This document shows, in pieces, positions 42,714 through 54,149 of a stretch of 64,000 nucleotides of DNA. A program made the position numbers and the translations under genes. The number at the start of each line of letters is the position of its first letter. Positions within the stretch are counted from its first letter, which is position 1. This DNA comes from Amycolatopsis sp. QT-25. Its GTDB lineage: Bacteria; Actinomycetota; Actinomycetes; Mycobacteriales; Pseudonocardiaceae. The stretch covers positions 5,952,001 through 6,016,000 of the forward strand of contig NZ_CP120210.1 of NCBI RefSeq assembly GCF_029369745.1. The letters are read 5' to 3'. Under the pieces are notes generated by a model. That model was given only the letters and a program-made list of their open reading frames with translations. It did not search any database and had not been told where the DNA came from.

Positions 42714-44648
42714 TCAGCGCGGGCGGGGCGCCGCCGTGGTCGCGGAGACCGGCCACCGCACCGGCAGTCCCTGATGGAAGCCGTTCATGAAGCGCTGCCA
42801 CAGCTGCGCCGGGATCGTCCTGCCGGCCAGTTTCTCCCCGGCGGCGTCCCGCATCCGGCGTGGTTCGTCGGAGCCGACCCAGACCGCGGTCGCGAGCTGC
42901 GGCGTGTACCCGACCGCCCAGCCGCCGGCGTTGTCGTCCGTCTCGTCGTACCGGAAGTCGCCCGTCTTCAGCGCCGCCGGACGGTCCTTCAGCCCGGTGG
43001 TCAACACCTGGCTGATCGTCCCGGCGATCCGGCGGCTCAGCGCCTCGTCACCCTTGAACGCGGGCGTCTTGTCCGAAGACCTTTCCCAGACGGTTTCCCC
43101 GTTCTCGTCCCGGATCTTCGACACCAGATGCGGGGTGGCACGCAGGCCGTCCGCGGCGAAGGTCGCGTAGGCGCCTGCCATGTCACTGGGCCGCAAGGGA
43201 TACCGGCCCACCGCGATCCCGGGTCCGATCAGGAACCCGTCCTTCTCGCGCAGGGTGACCGCGCCGTCGACGGCCTCGGGGATCCCGGCCGCGCGGGCGC
43301 CGTTCCGGACCGTTTCCGCGCCGAGCCTCCTCGCCAACTCGACGAACGGTCCCCGGGCGTCCCGGCCCATCGCTTCCCGAAGCGTGCATTTGCCGGTTTC
43401 TCCGCACTGGTCCTGGAACTTGAAGGTCTCGCCGAGGAAATCGACCTGCGCGGGTGCCTTCATCGGTTCGTCCACGTCGACGCCTTGTTCGAGCCCCGCG
43501 GCGAGCGTGAACGGCTGAAAGGCCGAGCCGGTGCCGTACGGGGTGCCCGCGTAGTCGTGCACGCTCCAGCCACCGCCGTTGTAGGCGCGGATGGCGCCGG
43601 TCCCCGGTTCGACGGCGACCAGCGACGCCCGGAAGTGCGCCGGCTGCCCCTGCAACCGCTCCTTGACCGTTTTCTCGGCTTCGGCCTGGGCACGCGGGTC
43701 GAGGGTCGTCTCGACCCTCATCGCGCCGCCGCGGAGCCGGTCCAACGGGTAGCCGACCTGCTCCAGTTCGGCCAGGACCTGCTGCTTGACGTGGTACTTC
43801 TCGTAGGTGACGCGGCCGGCGCGGGTCTCCGAAGGTGCTTGGATCGCGTCTTCCGGATAGGTCAGGCCGACCGCTTCGGCCTGGCCGACGTAACCCCGCG
43901 CGACGAGCTTGTTCACCACGTAGGACCAGCGCTTCATGGCGTGCTGGTGGGTGGAGGCGTACGGGTCGTGCACCGACGGTGACTGGATCATGCCGGCGAG
44001 GAAGGCCGCCTCGCTCCAGGTCATCGAGTCGTCGAGTTCGCGGCCGAAGTAGGCGTTCATCGCCGACGCCGGGCCGTAGGTGCCGCGGCCGAACGAGATG
44101 ATGTTGACGTAGCTCTCGAAGATCTCCTTCTTCGTCTGCTGCTGGGTGATCTTCGTGGCGAGCACCAGTTCGGAGAACTTGCGGGCGAGGGTGGCGTCCT
44201 CGTTGCCGGTGGACTTCTTGATGTACTGCTGGGTGATCCCCGAGCCGCCGCCGACGCCGGTCACCAGCGCGCGGCCGAGTCCGGTGAGATCGAAGCCCTC
44301 GTTGTCCCAAAAAGTCGGGTCCTCGGTCGCGACGATCGCGTCGCGCAGCTTCGCGGGGATGGCGTCATAGGGCACGAACAGCCGGTCGCCGCCCGGCGGA
44401 ATCACCTTGAGCAGTTCGGAACCGTCGGCGTTCTGCAGGACGACGGTCTTGTCGAGGCCGGCCAGCACCTCTTCCGGACTGCGGACGTCGAGCAAGACGT
44501 ACGCGACTCCGAACGCGACCACCGGGATGCCGATGAGCAGCCCGAGCGTCCAGGCGGCGATCCGGCGCCACCTGCGCTGCTTCCCTTTCGCCTCCGGGGT
44601 GGCCGTGGTCTCCGACTCGGGTGCGACTGCCTCATCCGGGTTTTCCAC
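42714..44648 (-). CDS. class A penicillin-binding protein with degenerate transpeptidase site
   Basis: This 644-aa protein has one N-terminal membrane anchor (IAAWTLGLLIGIPVVAFGVA), a GT51 transglycosylase domain with catalytic Glu109 in TEDPTFWDNEG and GGSGITQQYIK, and a C-terminal transpeptidase-fold domain. The transglycosylase motifs look intact. In the transpeptidase domain the nucleophile motif SxxK reads SAFQ (Ser375, Gln378), and the SxN position reads DAR in GRDARGPFVEL. KTG is kept at Lys561 but is followed by Asp. The acylation chemistry needs the SxxK lysine, so this domain is probably inactive or altered. It should still polymerise lipid II. Start ATG 44648. Confidence 0.87.
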   Translation of the reverse strand: MENPDEAVAPESETTATPEAKGKQRRWRRIAAWTLGLLIGIPVVAFGVAYVLLDVRSPEEVLAGLDKTVVLQNADGSELLKVIPPGGDRLFVPYDAIPAKLRDAIVATEDPTFWDNEGFDLTGLGRALVTGVGGGSGITQQYIKKSTGNEDATLARKFSELVLATKITQQQTKKEIFESYVNIISFGRGTYGPASAMNAYFGRELDDSMTWSEAAFLAGMIQSPSVHDPYASTHQHAMKRWSYVVNKLVARGYVGQAEAVGLTYPEDAIQAPSETRAGRVTYEKYHVKQQVLAELEQVGYPLDRLRGGAMRVETTLDPRAQAEAEKTVKERLQGQPAHFRASLVAVEPGTGAIRAYNGGGWSVHDYAGTPYGTGSAFQPFTLAAGLEQGVDVDEPMKAPAQVDFLGETFKFQDQCGETGKCTLREAMGRDARGPFVELARRLGAETVRNGARAAGIPEAVDGAVTLREKDGFLIGPGIAVGRYPLRPSDMAGAYATFAADGLRATPHLVSKIRDENGETVWERSSDKTPAFKGDEALSRRIAGTISQVLTTGLKDRPAALKTGDFRYDETDDNAGGWAVGYTPQLATAVWVGSDEPRRMRDAAGEKLAGRTIPAQLWQRFMNGFHQGLPVRWPVSATTAAPRPR

Positions 44649-44716
44649 GCCAGGTAAGACGACCGAACGAGTGAAAAGGTTGTGGGAAAATCACCGAATC
44701 GTGTCCTGGACACCAT

Positions 44717-44738
44717 CGCATTCAGGTGACGAAATGCG
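44717..44738. repeat. short hairpin, truncated family 2 element
   Basis: CGCATT and AATGCG are arms around CAGGTGACGA. The right half AGGTGACGAAATGCG matches the right ends of the family 2 hairpins at 39604-39666 and 60962-61024, so this appears to be a shortened copy. It lies in the gap between the GntR gene and the PBP start. Confidence 0.5.
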
Positions 44739-44775
44739 GCCAGTCTCGCTTGGACCCGCACGCTCGCCTGCCAGA

Positions 44776-44832
44776 AGTACGTGAAGGACCCCTTCCTTGC
44801 ACCTAAGTACAGGAAGGGGTCCTTCATGTACT
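44776..44832. repeat. 57-bp hairpin repeat, family 1a (inverted copy)
   Basis: 22-nt arms (44776-44797 and 44811-44832) flank a 13-nt loop TGCACCTAAGTAC. Read on the other strand the loop is GTACTTAGGTGCA, only two changes from the 155-211 copy. The arms carry an A-T pair where the other copy has C-G, plus one G-U. It lies between the GntR stop and the PBP start, both leftward. Confidence 0.8.
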
Positions 44833-44918
44833 GAGGAAGGTGTGAAGGTCGAGTTCCTTCCGCTGAGCCGCGGGATAGGGGCCTTCACGAGCCGCTGGAA
44901 CGGCAAAGCCGAGTGACC

Positions 44919-45632
44919 TCAGGCGAGAAACGCGCGAAGCAGTGAAGCCGTCCCTTCGACGTGCTCCGCCATCGCCCGGCGGGCCGCCTCGGAGTCGCCG
45001 GCGAGGATCGCGTCGACGATGGCCTCGTGCTGGGCGTTGGAGTGCTCCAGATTCGGTTCGAGCAGCGGGATCATGTGGAGCAGCTGGTTGACCCGCGTCC
45101 GCGCGTCGGCCATCGCCGTGGTCAGCGCGCCGGACGCGGTGACCTCGGCGATCGCCAGGTGCAGCCGCGAATCCTTGCGCCGGTAGTCACCGACGTCGGC
45201 CGCGGCGGCCTCGGCGAGCGTGCTGGTCAGATGCTGCCGGTCGGCCGGGCTGAGGGAGCGCGAAGCCGCCATCTCGGCGGCGCCGGTTTCCAGGACGTGC
45301 CGCAGGCCGAGCGCGTCTTCCAGGGTGGCGTTGTCGACCTTCCGCCCGTCGGCGGCGGGCGGGTCGGGCAGGACGTCGTTGACGAACGTGCCGCCGTACC
45401 GGCCACGCCGCGACTCGACGTAGCCCGCGTCGGAAAGTGCGCGGATGGCCTCGCGCAGCGTCACCCGGCTGACTCCGAGCCGTTCGGCGAGTTCACGCTC
45501 CGACGGCAGCCGCTCCCCCGCGCCCACCACACCGAGCCGGATCGCCTGAAGCAGCCGTTCGACGGTTTCCTCGAAGGCGTTGCCCGCGCGCACCGGGCGG
45601 AACAGCGCGTCACCCGCTTTCGACTCCACCAC
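44919..45632 (-). CDS. GntR-family regulator, FadR subfamily
   Basis: This 237-aa protein has an N-terminal winged helix (GERLPSERELAERLGVSRVT, then LREAIRALSDAGYVESRRGR) and an FCD domain with HLAIAEVTASGAL and the ligand histidine in NAQHEAIVDAI. The GTG at 45632 is 16 nt from the 64-bp hairpin that follows sdaA. It is the gene after the glycine-serine operon on the same strand. A link to that operon is possible but the hairpin argues for a separate transcript. Effector unknown. Confidence 0.85.
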   Translation of the reverse strand: MVESKAGDALFRPVRAGNAFEETVERLLQAIRLGVVGAGERLPSERELAERLGVSRVTLREAIRALSDAGYVESRRGRYGGTFVNDVLPDPPAADGRKVDNATLEDALGLRHVLETGAAEMAASRSLSPADRQHLTSTLAEAAAADVGDYRRKDSRLHLAIAEVTASGALTTAMADARTRVNQLLHMIPLLEPNLEHSNAQHEAIVDAILAGDSEAARRAMAEHVEGTASLLRAFLA

Positions 45633-45648
45633 CCGAGTTTAGGCCGCC

Positions 45649-45712
45649 CGCAATTCGGCACCTGGTTGCGGTACTTGCGCACGCATCCATCGCAATCAGG
45701 TGCCGAATTGCG
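45649..45712. repeat. 64-bp hairpin, family 2
   Basis: The left arm is identical over 32 nt to that of the perfect palindrome at 13149-13212. The right arm has several mismatches near the centre, so only the outer stem (CGCAATTCGGCACCTG) pairs well. It begins 7 nt after the sdaA stop and ends 16 nt before the gntR start. It is most likely the terminator of the riboswitch operon. Confidence 0.75.
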
Positions 45713-45719
45713 GAGGAGG

Positions 45720-47093
45720 TCAGCACTCGATGACGTTCACGGCGAGGCCGCCGCGCGCGGTCTCCTTGTACTTCACGCTCATGTCGGCGCCGGTCTCCCG
45801 CATGGTCTTGATCGCCTTGTCCAGCGTCACGACGTGCGAGCCGTCACCGCGCATCGCCATCCGCGCGGCGTGGACCGCCTTGGACGCGCCCACGGCGTTG
45901 CGTTCGATGCACGGGATCTGCACCAGCCCGCCGACCGGGTCACAGGTCAGCCCCAGGTGGTGTTCGACGCCGATCTCGGCGGCGTTCTCCACCTGCGCGG
46001 GCGAGCCGCCGAGGACCTCGGTGAGCCCGGCGGCGGCCATGGCACTGGCCGAGCCGACCTCGCCCTGACAGCCGACCTCGGCTCCCGAGATCGAGCCCGT
46101 CTGCTTGAGGATCGAGCCGATCGCGCCCGCGGTGAGCATGAACGTCACGATGCCGTCGTCCGACGAGCCCCGGATGAACCGCTGGTAGTAGTGCAGAACG
46201 GCCGGGATGATCCCCGCCGCCCCGTTGGTCGGCGCGGTGACGACGCGGCCGCCCGCGGCGTTCTCCTCGTTGACCGCCAGCGCGTACAGGCTCACCCAGT
46301 CCATCGCGTACAGCGGGTCGCCGACGCCGTCCTCGGCGAGCAGCTTCTCGTGCAACGCCTTCGCGCGGCGCGGCACCTTCAGCCCGCCCGGCAGGACACC
46401 TTCGTGCTCGCAGCCGTTGCGCACGCATTCCACCATGACCTGCCAGATCTCCAGCAGGCCTGCGCGGACCTCCTCGCGCGTGCGCCAGGAGAGTTCGTTG
46501 CGCAGCATGATTTCGCTGATCGGCAGCCCGGTGTCCGCGCAGTGCTTCAGCAGATCCGCGCCGGTGCGGAACGGGAACTCCAGCTTGGTCGAGTCCTCGA
46601 CGACGACGGTGTCGGTCTCGTAGGACTCGTCGCGGACGAACCCGCCGCCGACCGAGTAGTAGGTCCGCTCGCGCAGCACCTTCCCGTCGGCGTCGAACGC
46701 GCGGAAGATCATCCCGTTCGGATGCGCGGGCAACGACTTCCGCCGGTGCATGGTCAGATCGATGTCCTCGGTGAACACGATCTCGTGCTCACCGCGCAGC
46801 TTCAGCAGACAGGATTCCCGGATTTCCGCGATCTTCCCGGGCACCGTGCCGGTGTCGATCTCTTCCGGACGCTCCCCGGACAACCCGAGCAGCACGGCCT
46901 TGTCACTGCCGTGCCCGAACCCGGTCGCGCCGAGCGAGCCGAAAAGCTCGCTCTGGACCCGGGTCGTGGCCGTCAGCTCACCGTCGGCGGCCAGACCGTC
47001 CACAAAGGTCAGCGCGGCGCGCATCGGGCCCACCGTATGGGAGCTGGAGGGACCGATGCCGATCGAAAACAGGTCGAAGACGCTGATCGCCAT
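45720..47093 (-). CDS. sdaA: L-serine ammonia-lyase, iron-sulfur type
   Basis: This 457-aa single-chain L-serine dehydratase has an N-terminal beta domain (FSIGIGPSSSHTVGPMRAAL) and a C-terminal alpha domain. The 4Fe-4S ligand cysteines lie in EVGCQGEVGSA, LTCDPVGGLVQIPCIERNA and the final EC. It deaminates serine to pyruvate and ammonia. ATG 47093 has GGAGGG upstream. As the last gene of the gcv string it drains the serine made by GlyA, so glycine is fully degraded. Confidence 0.93.
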   Translation of the reverse strand: MAISVFDLFSIGIGPSSSHTVGPMRAALTFVDGLAADGELTATTRVQSELFGSLGATGFGHGSDKAVLLGLSGERPEEIDTGTVPGKIAEIRESCLLKLRGEHEIVFTEDIDLTMHRRKSLPAHPNGMIFRAFDADGKVLRERTYYSVGGGFVRDESYETDTVVVEDSTKLEFPFRTGADLLKHCADTGLPISEIMLRNELSWRTREEVRAGLLEIWQVMVECVRNGCEHEGVLPGGLKVPRRAKALHEKLLAEDGVGDPLYAMDWVSLYALAVNEENAAGGRVVTAPTNGAAGIIPAVLHYYQRFIRGSSDDGIVTFMLTAGAIGSILKQTGSISGAEVGCQGEVGSASAMAAAGLTEVLGGSPAQVENAAEIGVEHHLGLTCDPVGGLVQIPCIERNAVGASKAVHAARMAMRGDGSHVVTLDKAIKTMRETGADMSVKYKETARGGLAVNVIEC

Positions 47094-47109
47094 TGATCTG
47101 CCCTCCTTC

Positions 47110-48111
47110 CTATCTGGCCAGCAGTGAGCTGGCTTCTTGGGCGGCGGGTCCTTCGGCGGCGAGGTGGGCCAGGTTCTCCGACAGCGCTTCACCGCGGTGA
47201 GCCTTCGTCTGCGCGAACAAGCGACCGGCCCGATACGACGAACGAACCAGCGGCCCCGCCATCACACCCGCGAACCCCAACGCTTCGGCCGCCTGCGAAT
47301 GTTCCACGAACTCCTCCGGCTTGACCCACCGGTCCACCGGGTGATGCCGAGGCGAGGGCCGCAGGTACTGGGTGATCGTGAGGATCTCACACCCCGCCTC
47401 GACCAGATCCCTCATCGCCGGAGCCACCTCCTCCGGCGTCTCACCCATCCCCAGGATCAGATTCGACTTCGTCACCAAACCAGCCTCACGAGCCCGCGTG
47501 ATCACCTCCAACGACCGCGCATACCGGAAACCCGGCCGAATCCGCTTGAAAATCCGCGGCACCGTCTCCACATTGTGCGCCAGCACCTCAGGCCGCGAAC
47601 CGAACACCTCAGCCAACTGACCAGGAACGGCATGGAAATCCGGGATCAACAACTCCACACCCGTACCCGGATTCAACGCGTGAATCTGACGCACGGTCTC
47701 CGCATACAGCCACGCACCACCATCCTCCAGATCATCACGCGCCACACCGGTCACCGTCGAATAACGCAAACCCATCGCCTGCACACTCTCGGCGACCTTG
47801 CACGGCTCGGTGCGATCCAGCTCAGCGGGCTTACCGGTGTCGATCTGACAAAAATCACACCGACGCGTGCACTGATCCCCACCAATCAAAAACGTCGCCT
47901 CACGGTCCTCCCAGCACTCATAAATATTGGGACAACCCGCCTCCTCACACACAGTGTGCAAGCCCTCACGCCTGACCAGACCCTTGAGCTCAGTGAACTC
48001 CGGCCCCATCCGCGCCCGAGTCTTGATCCACGACGGCTTCTTCTCGATCGGGGTCTGGGAATTCCGAACCTCGAGCCGGAGAAGTTTGCGCCCCTCGGGG
48101 ACCGCGCTCAT
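47110..48111 (-). CDS. lipA: lipoyl synthase
   Basis: This 333-aa radical-SAM enzyme inserts sulfur into octanoyl-GcvH and E2 proteins. The auxiliary cluster cysteines are in TVCEEAGCPNIYECW and the radical-SAM cluster in CTRRCDFCQI; the C-terminal RSSYRA is present. Start ATG 48111 overlaps the glyA stop as ATGA. From about 47250 to 48010 codon usage departs from the neighbours, with many T- and A-ending codons (for example the run encoding PNIYE and TFLIGGD). GC falls to about 52% in 47881-47940. Sitting beside gcvH it supplies the lipoyl group. Confidence 0.94.
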   Translation of the reverse strand: MSAVPEGRKLLRLEVRNSQTPIEKKPSWIKTRARMGPEFTELKGLVRREGLHTVCEEAGCPNIYECWEDREATFLIGGDQCTRRCDFCQIDTGKPAELDRTEPCKVAESVQAMGLRYSTVTGVARDDLEDGGAWLYAETVRQIHALNPGTGVELLIPDFHAVPGQLAEVFGSRPEVLAHNVETVPRIFKRIRPGFRYARSLEVITRAREAGLVTKSNLILGMGETPEEVAPAMRDLVEAGCEILTITQYLRPSPRHHPVDRWVKPEEFVEHSQAAEALGFAGVMAGPLVRSSYRAGRLFAQTKAHRGEALSENLAHLAAEGPAAQEASSLLAR

Positions 48112-49391
48112 CGGTCGAGGTCCGCGTACAGCGGGTGCTTCTTGGCCAGGAGTTCGACCCTGGCGGACAGCGACTGACGCAGGTCCTCGTCGAAGTCCGG
48201 GCGCAGCGCCTCGGCGATGATGTCGCCGACCTCGGCGAAGTCCTCCGCGCCGAAGCCGCGGGTCGCCAGCGCCGGGGTGCCGATGCGCAGGCCCGAGGTG
48301 ACCATCGGCGGGCGCGGGTCGAACGGCACGGCGTTGCGGTTGACCGTGATGCCGACCGAGTGCAGCCGGTCTTCGGCCTGCTGACCGTCCAAAGTGGAGT
48401 TGACCAGATCGACGAGCACCAGGTGCACGTCGGTGCCGCCGGTCAGCACGCGGACGCCCGCTTCGGCGCAGTCCGTGCGCGAAAGGCGGTCGGCCAGGAT
48501 CTTCGCGCCTTCGAGCACACGCTGCTGACGCTCGCGGAACTCCTCGCCCGCGGCGATCTTGAGCGCGACGGCCTTGGCGGCGATGACGTGCTCCAGCGGA
48601 CCGCCCTGCTGGCCGGGGAACACCGCCGAGTTGATCTTCTTGGCGAGTTCCTGGCGGCACAGGATGATGCCGCCGCGCGGGCCACCGAGGGTCTTGTGCG
48701 TGGTCGTGGTGACGATGTCGGCGTACGGCACCGGGCTCGGGTGCAGGCCCGCGGCGACGAGACCGGCGAAGTGTGCCATGTCGACCATGACCTTCGCGCC
48801 GACCTCGTCGGCGATGCGGCGGAACTCGGCGAAGTCGAGCTGACGCGGGTACGCCGACCAGCCGGCGATGATCAGCTTCGGCTTGTGCTCCTTGGCGAGG
48901 CGCTCGATCTCCTCGACGTCGACGATCCCGGTCTCCTTGTCGACATGGTAGGCGACGACGTGGTAGAGCTTGCCGGAGAAGTTGATCTTCATCCCGTGGG
49001 TCAGGTGCCCGCCGTGGGCGAGGTCGAGACCGAGGATGGTGTCGCCGGGGTTGAGCACCGCGACCATGGCGGCGGCGTTGGCCTGCGCCCCCGAATGCGG
49101 CTGGACGTTGGCGTGCTCGGCGCCGAACAAGGCCTTCGCGCGGTCGATCGCCAGCTGCTCGATGACGTCGACGTGCTCGCAACCGCCGTAGTAGCGGCGG
49201 CCGGGGTACCCCTCGGCGTACTTGTTGGTCAGCACCGAACCCTGCGCCTCGAGCACGCCCACCGGGGCGAAGTTCTCCGAGGCGATCATCTCCAGGGTCG
49301 ACTGCTGCCGGTCGAGTTCGGCCGCGACGGCCACGGCGACCTCGGGGTCCACCTCGGACAGGCTCGCGTTGAACACGGAAGCGTTGGTCAT
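48108..49391 (-). CDS. glyA: serine hydroxymethyltransferase
   Basis: This 427-aa PLP enzyme has the cofactor lysine in TTTTHKTLGGPRGG (about residue 230), NKYAEGYPGRRYYGGCEHVD and QPHSGAQAN. It joins glycine and methylene-tetrahydrofolate to make serine, or the reverse. ATG 49391 is 3 nt after gcvH. Its place in a glycine-induced operon suggests a catabolic role; whether a second glyA exists elsewhere cannot be seen. Confidence 0.95.
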   Translation of the reverse strand: MTNASVFNASLSEVDPEVAVAVAAELDRQQSTLEMIASENFAPVGVLEAQGSVLTNKYAEGYPGRRYYGGCEHVDVIEQLAIDRAKALFGAEHANVQPHSGAQANAAAMVAVLNPGDTILGLDLAHGGHLTHGMKINFSGKLYHVVAYHVDKETGIVDVEEIERLAKEHKPKLIIAGWSAYPRQLDFAEFRRIADEVGAKVMVDMAHFAGLVAAGLHPSPVPYADIVTTTTHKTLGGPRGGIILCRQELAKKINSAVFPGQQGGPLEHVIAAKAVALKIAAGEEFRERQQRVLEGAKILADRLSRTDCAEAGVRVLTGGTDVHLVLVDLVNSTLDGQQAEDRLHSVGITVNRNAVPFDPRPPMVTSGLRIGTPALATRGFGAEDFAEVGDIIAEALRPDFDEDLRQSLSARVELLAKKHPLYADLDR

Positions 49392-49394
49392 GGA

Positions 49395-49772
49395 TCAGCT
49401 CTCCTGGGTGAGCACGGCGTAGGCCTCGGCGTCGAGCAGGGCGGGCACGTCGCCGGACAGACGTACCTTCAGGAGCCATCCTTCGGCGTACGGGTCCGAG
49501 TTGATGAGCTCGGGGGTGTCCGTTGTGGCCTCGTTCACCTCGACGACCTCACCGTCCACGGGTGCGTACAGCTCGCTGACCGACTTGGTCGACTCGACCT
49601 CGCCGAACACCTCGCCCGCGGTGACGGTGTCGCCGACCGAGGGAAGCTGGACGAACACGATGTCACCGAGCGACTCGGCGGCGAAGGCGGTGATGCCCAC
49701 GGTGGCGACGCCGTCGGCGACGTTCAGCCACTCGTGTTCCTTCGTGTACTTCAGGTCCTGGGGGATGCTCAT
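49395..49772 (-). CDS. gcvH: glycine cleavage system H protein
   Basis: This 125-aa lipoyl-carrier protein has the lipoylation lysine in GEVESTKSVSELYAP (about residue 64) and the ITAFAAESLGDIVFVQLP strand. It shuttles the aminomethyl group between GcvP and GcvT. It lies 17 nt after gcvT. Confidence 0.96.
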   Translation of the reverse strand: MSIPQDLKYTKEHEWLNVADGVATVGITAFAAESLGDIVFVQLPSVGDTVTAGEVFGEVESTKSVSELYAPVDGEVVEVNEATTDTPELINSDPYAEGWLLKVRLSGDVPALLDAEAYAVLTQES

Positions 49773-49789
49773 GGTGATTCAAGGGCCTT

Positions 49790-50881
49790 TCAGGCGCGGG
49801 AGTAGAAGGGCAGGGCGACGACCTCGACGGGCTCGACGCGGCCCCGGATGTCGACGGAAAGCTCGGTGCCGGGCTCGGAGTGCTCCCGGTCCACATAGGC
49901 CATGGCGATCGGGTAACCCAGGGTCGGCGACAGGGCGCCGCTGGTGACCTCACCGATCTCGGTCTCGCCGGCCAGGACGGGGTAGCCGTGGCGCGGGGCA
50001 CGGCGCCCGGCGCCCTTGAGCCCCACGCGCACCCGGGGGACGTCCTTTTCGGACAGTTCCTCGAGCGCGGCCTTGCCGACGAAGTTGCCGGGCTTCTCGA
50101 ACTTGACGACGCGGCCGAGGCCGGCTTCGAACGGGCTCAGCTGGAGACTGAGTTCGTTGCCGTACAACGGCATCCCGGCTTCGAGGCGCAGGGTGTCGCG
50201 GCAGGCGAGACCGGCCGGGAGCAGGCCGTGCGGCTCGCCCGCGTCGGTCAGGATGCGCCAGACGGCGGGGGCCTCACCGGCCGGGACGTACAGCTCGAAG
50301 CCGTCCTCGCCGGTGTACCCGGTGCGGGCGAGCAGGACGTCGTGACCCTTCACGACGGCCGGGACGCTCGCGTAGTACTTCAGCGCGCCGAGGTCGGCGT
50401 CGGTGACCGCGCCGAGGATTTCGACGGCCTTAGGGCCCTGGACGGCGATGAGCGCGACGTCCTCGGACTTGTCCTCGACGACCGCGTCGAATCCGGAGAC
50501 CCGCTCGGCCAGCGCCTCCGCGACCACGGCGGCGTTGCCCGCGTTGGCCACGACCAGGAACTTCTCGTCGGCGAGGCGGTAGACGACCAGGTCGTCCAGG
50601 ACGCCGCCGTTCTCGTCGCAGATCATCGTGTAGCGCGCCCGGCCCGGCTTGACGCCGGACAGGTTGCCGACCAGCGCGAAGTCGAGGGTCTCGGCGGCCT
50701 GCCGGCCGGTCACCTCGATCTCGGCCATGTGGGAGAGGTCGAACAGGCCCGCGGCTTCGCGGACCGCCTTGTGCTCCGCCAGTTCGCTGCTGTAGCGGAT
50801 CGGCATCGACCAGCCCGCGAAGTCGGTGAACAACGCACCCAGTCCTTTGTGGACTCCGTGCAGGGACGTCTCTTTCGACAT
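49790..50881 (-). CDS. gcvT: aminomethyltransferase (T protein)
   Basis: This 363-aa folate-dependent aminomethyltransferase has the N-terminal LFDLSHMAEIEVTG, the folate-region RTGYTGEDGFELYVPAG and ACRDTLRLEAGMPLYGNE. It releases ammonia and forms 5,10-methylene-tetrahydrofolate. ATG 50881 has GAGG upstream; a TTG one codon earlier is not needed. It starts 8 nt after the gcvP stop. Confidence 0.95.
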   Translation of the reverse strand: MSKETSLHGVHKGLGALFTDFAGWSMPIRYSSELAEHKAVREAAGLFDLSHMAEIEVTGRQAAETLDFALVGNLSGVKPGRARYTMICDENGGVLDDLVVYRLADEKFLVVANAGNAAVVAEALAERVSGFDAVVEDKSEDVALIAVQGPKAVEILGAVTDADLGALKYYASVPAVVKGHDVLLARTGYTGEDGFELYVPAGEAPAVWRILTDAGEPHGLLPAGLACRDTLRLEAGMPLYGNELSLQLSPFEAGLGRVVKFEKPGNFVGKAALEELSEKDVPRVRVGLKGAGRRAPRHGYPVLAGETEIGEVTSGALSPTLGYPIAMAYVDREHSEPGTELSVDIRGRVEPVEVVALPFYSRA

Positions 50882-50889
50882 CAAGTGCC

Positions 50890-53730
<2,841 letters not shown>

Positions 53731-53775
53731 GGGAGCTCCTTGGGTCAGGCGCCGGATAGACCGGTGCGCCGGGAA

Positions 53776-53960
53776 CTCCCCCTCTGTCATGGCACCTGAG
53801 AGTTTCACCGCACGTACTGCGGCTTTCACCTTGGGTGAGGCGCACTTGCGCGCCTGCTTTCCAGAGTGGCCTCGCGGAAGCGGTAGTGAGTACCTGAGAG
53901 ATTCCGGGGAGTTTGCTCCTTCGGTGCCCCACCACGTTCGTGAGGGCTCTCCCGCTCCAG
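53776..53960 (-). promoter_or_regulatory. tandem glycine riboswitch
   Basis: On the minus strand the first aptamer shows GGGAGAGCC, CGAAGGAGCAAACUCCCCGG and AAUCUCUCAGG. The second shows CACUCUGGAAAGCAGGCG, CACCCAAGGUGAAAGCC, GAAACUCUCAGG and AUGACAGAGGG. This two-aptamer layout is that of gcvT-type glycine riboswitches. The second aptamer ends about 45 nt before the gcvP start, so glycine should switch on the operon. No U-rich terminator is visible, so control of translation or Rho is possible. Confidence 0.9.
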
Positions 53961-54044
53961 CTCGACGGCCCTGTCTGTAGTTGTGCGCACACCGTACCTG
54001 GCGTGTTCGGCGCGCGTCTACTTCCGCCCGACCACGTCACTCGG

Positions 54045-54149
54045 GACACGCGTGCCCGGAGCCGTGACTCCCGTGATCAGCGGCGGAACTCGTGAGTTAC
54101 GCCTCCAAGCACGCGAATCACGGGCCCGATCACGCGAGTTACGCGTTCA
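54045..54149. repeat. degenerate tandem repeat with 21-bp period
   Basis: Related 15-mers begin at 54087 (AACTCGTGAGTTACG), 54108 (AGCACGCGAATCACG) and 54129 (ATCACGCGAGTTACG), exactly 21 bp apart. Weaker units in the same phase begin at 54045 and 54066. Several units are nearly palindromic themselves. The array lies between the glycine riboswitch promoter region and the convergently flanked SDR gene; no gene overlaps it. Confidence 0.65.
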
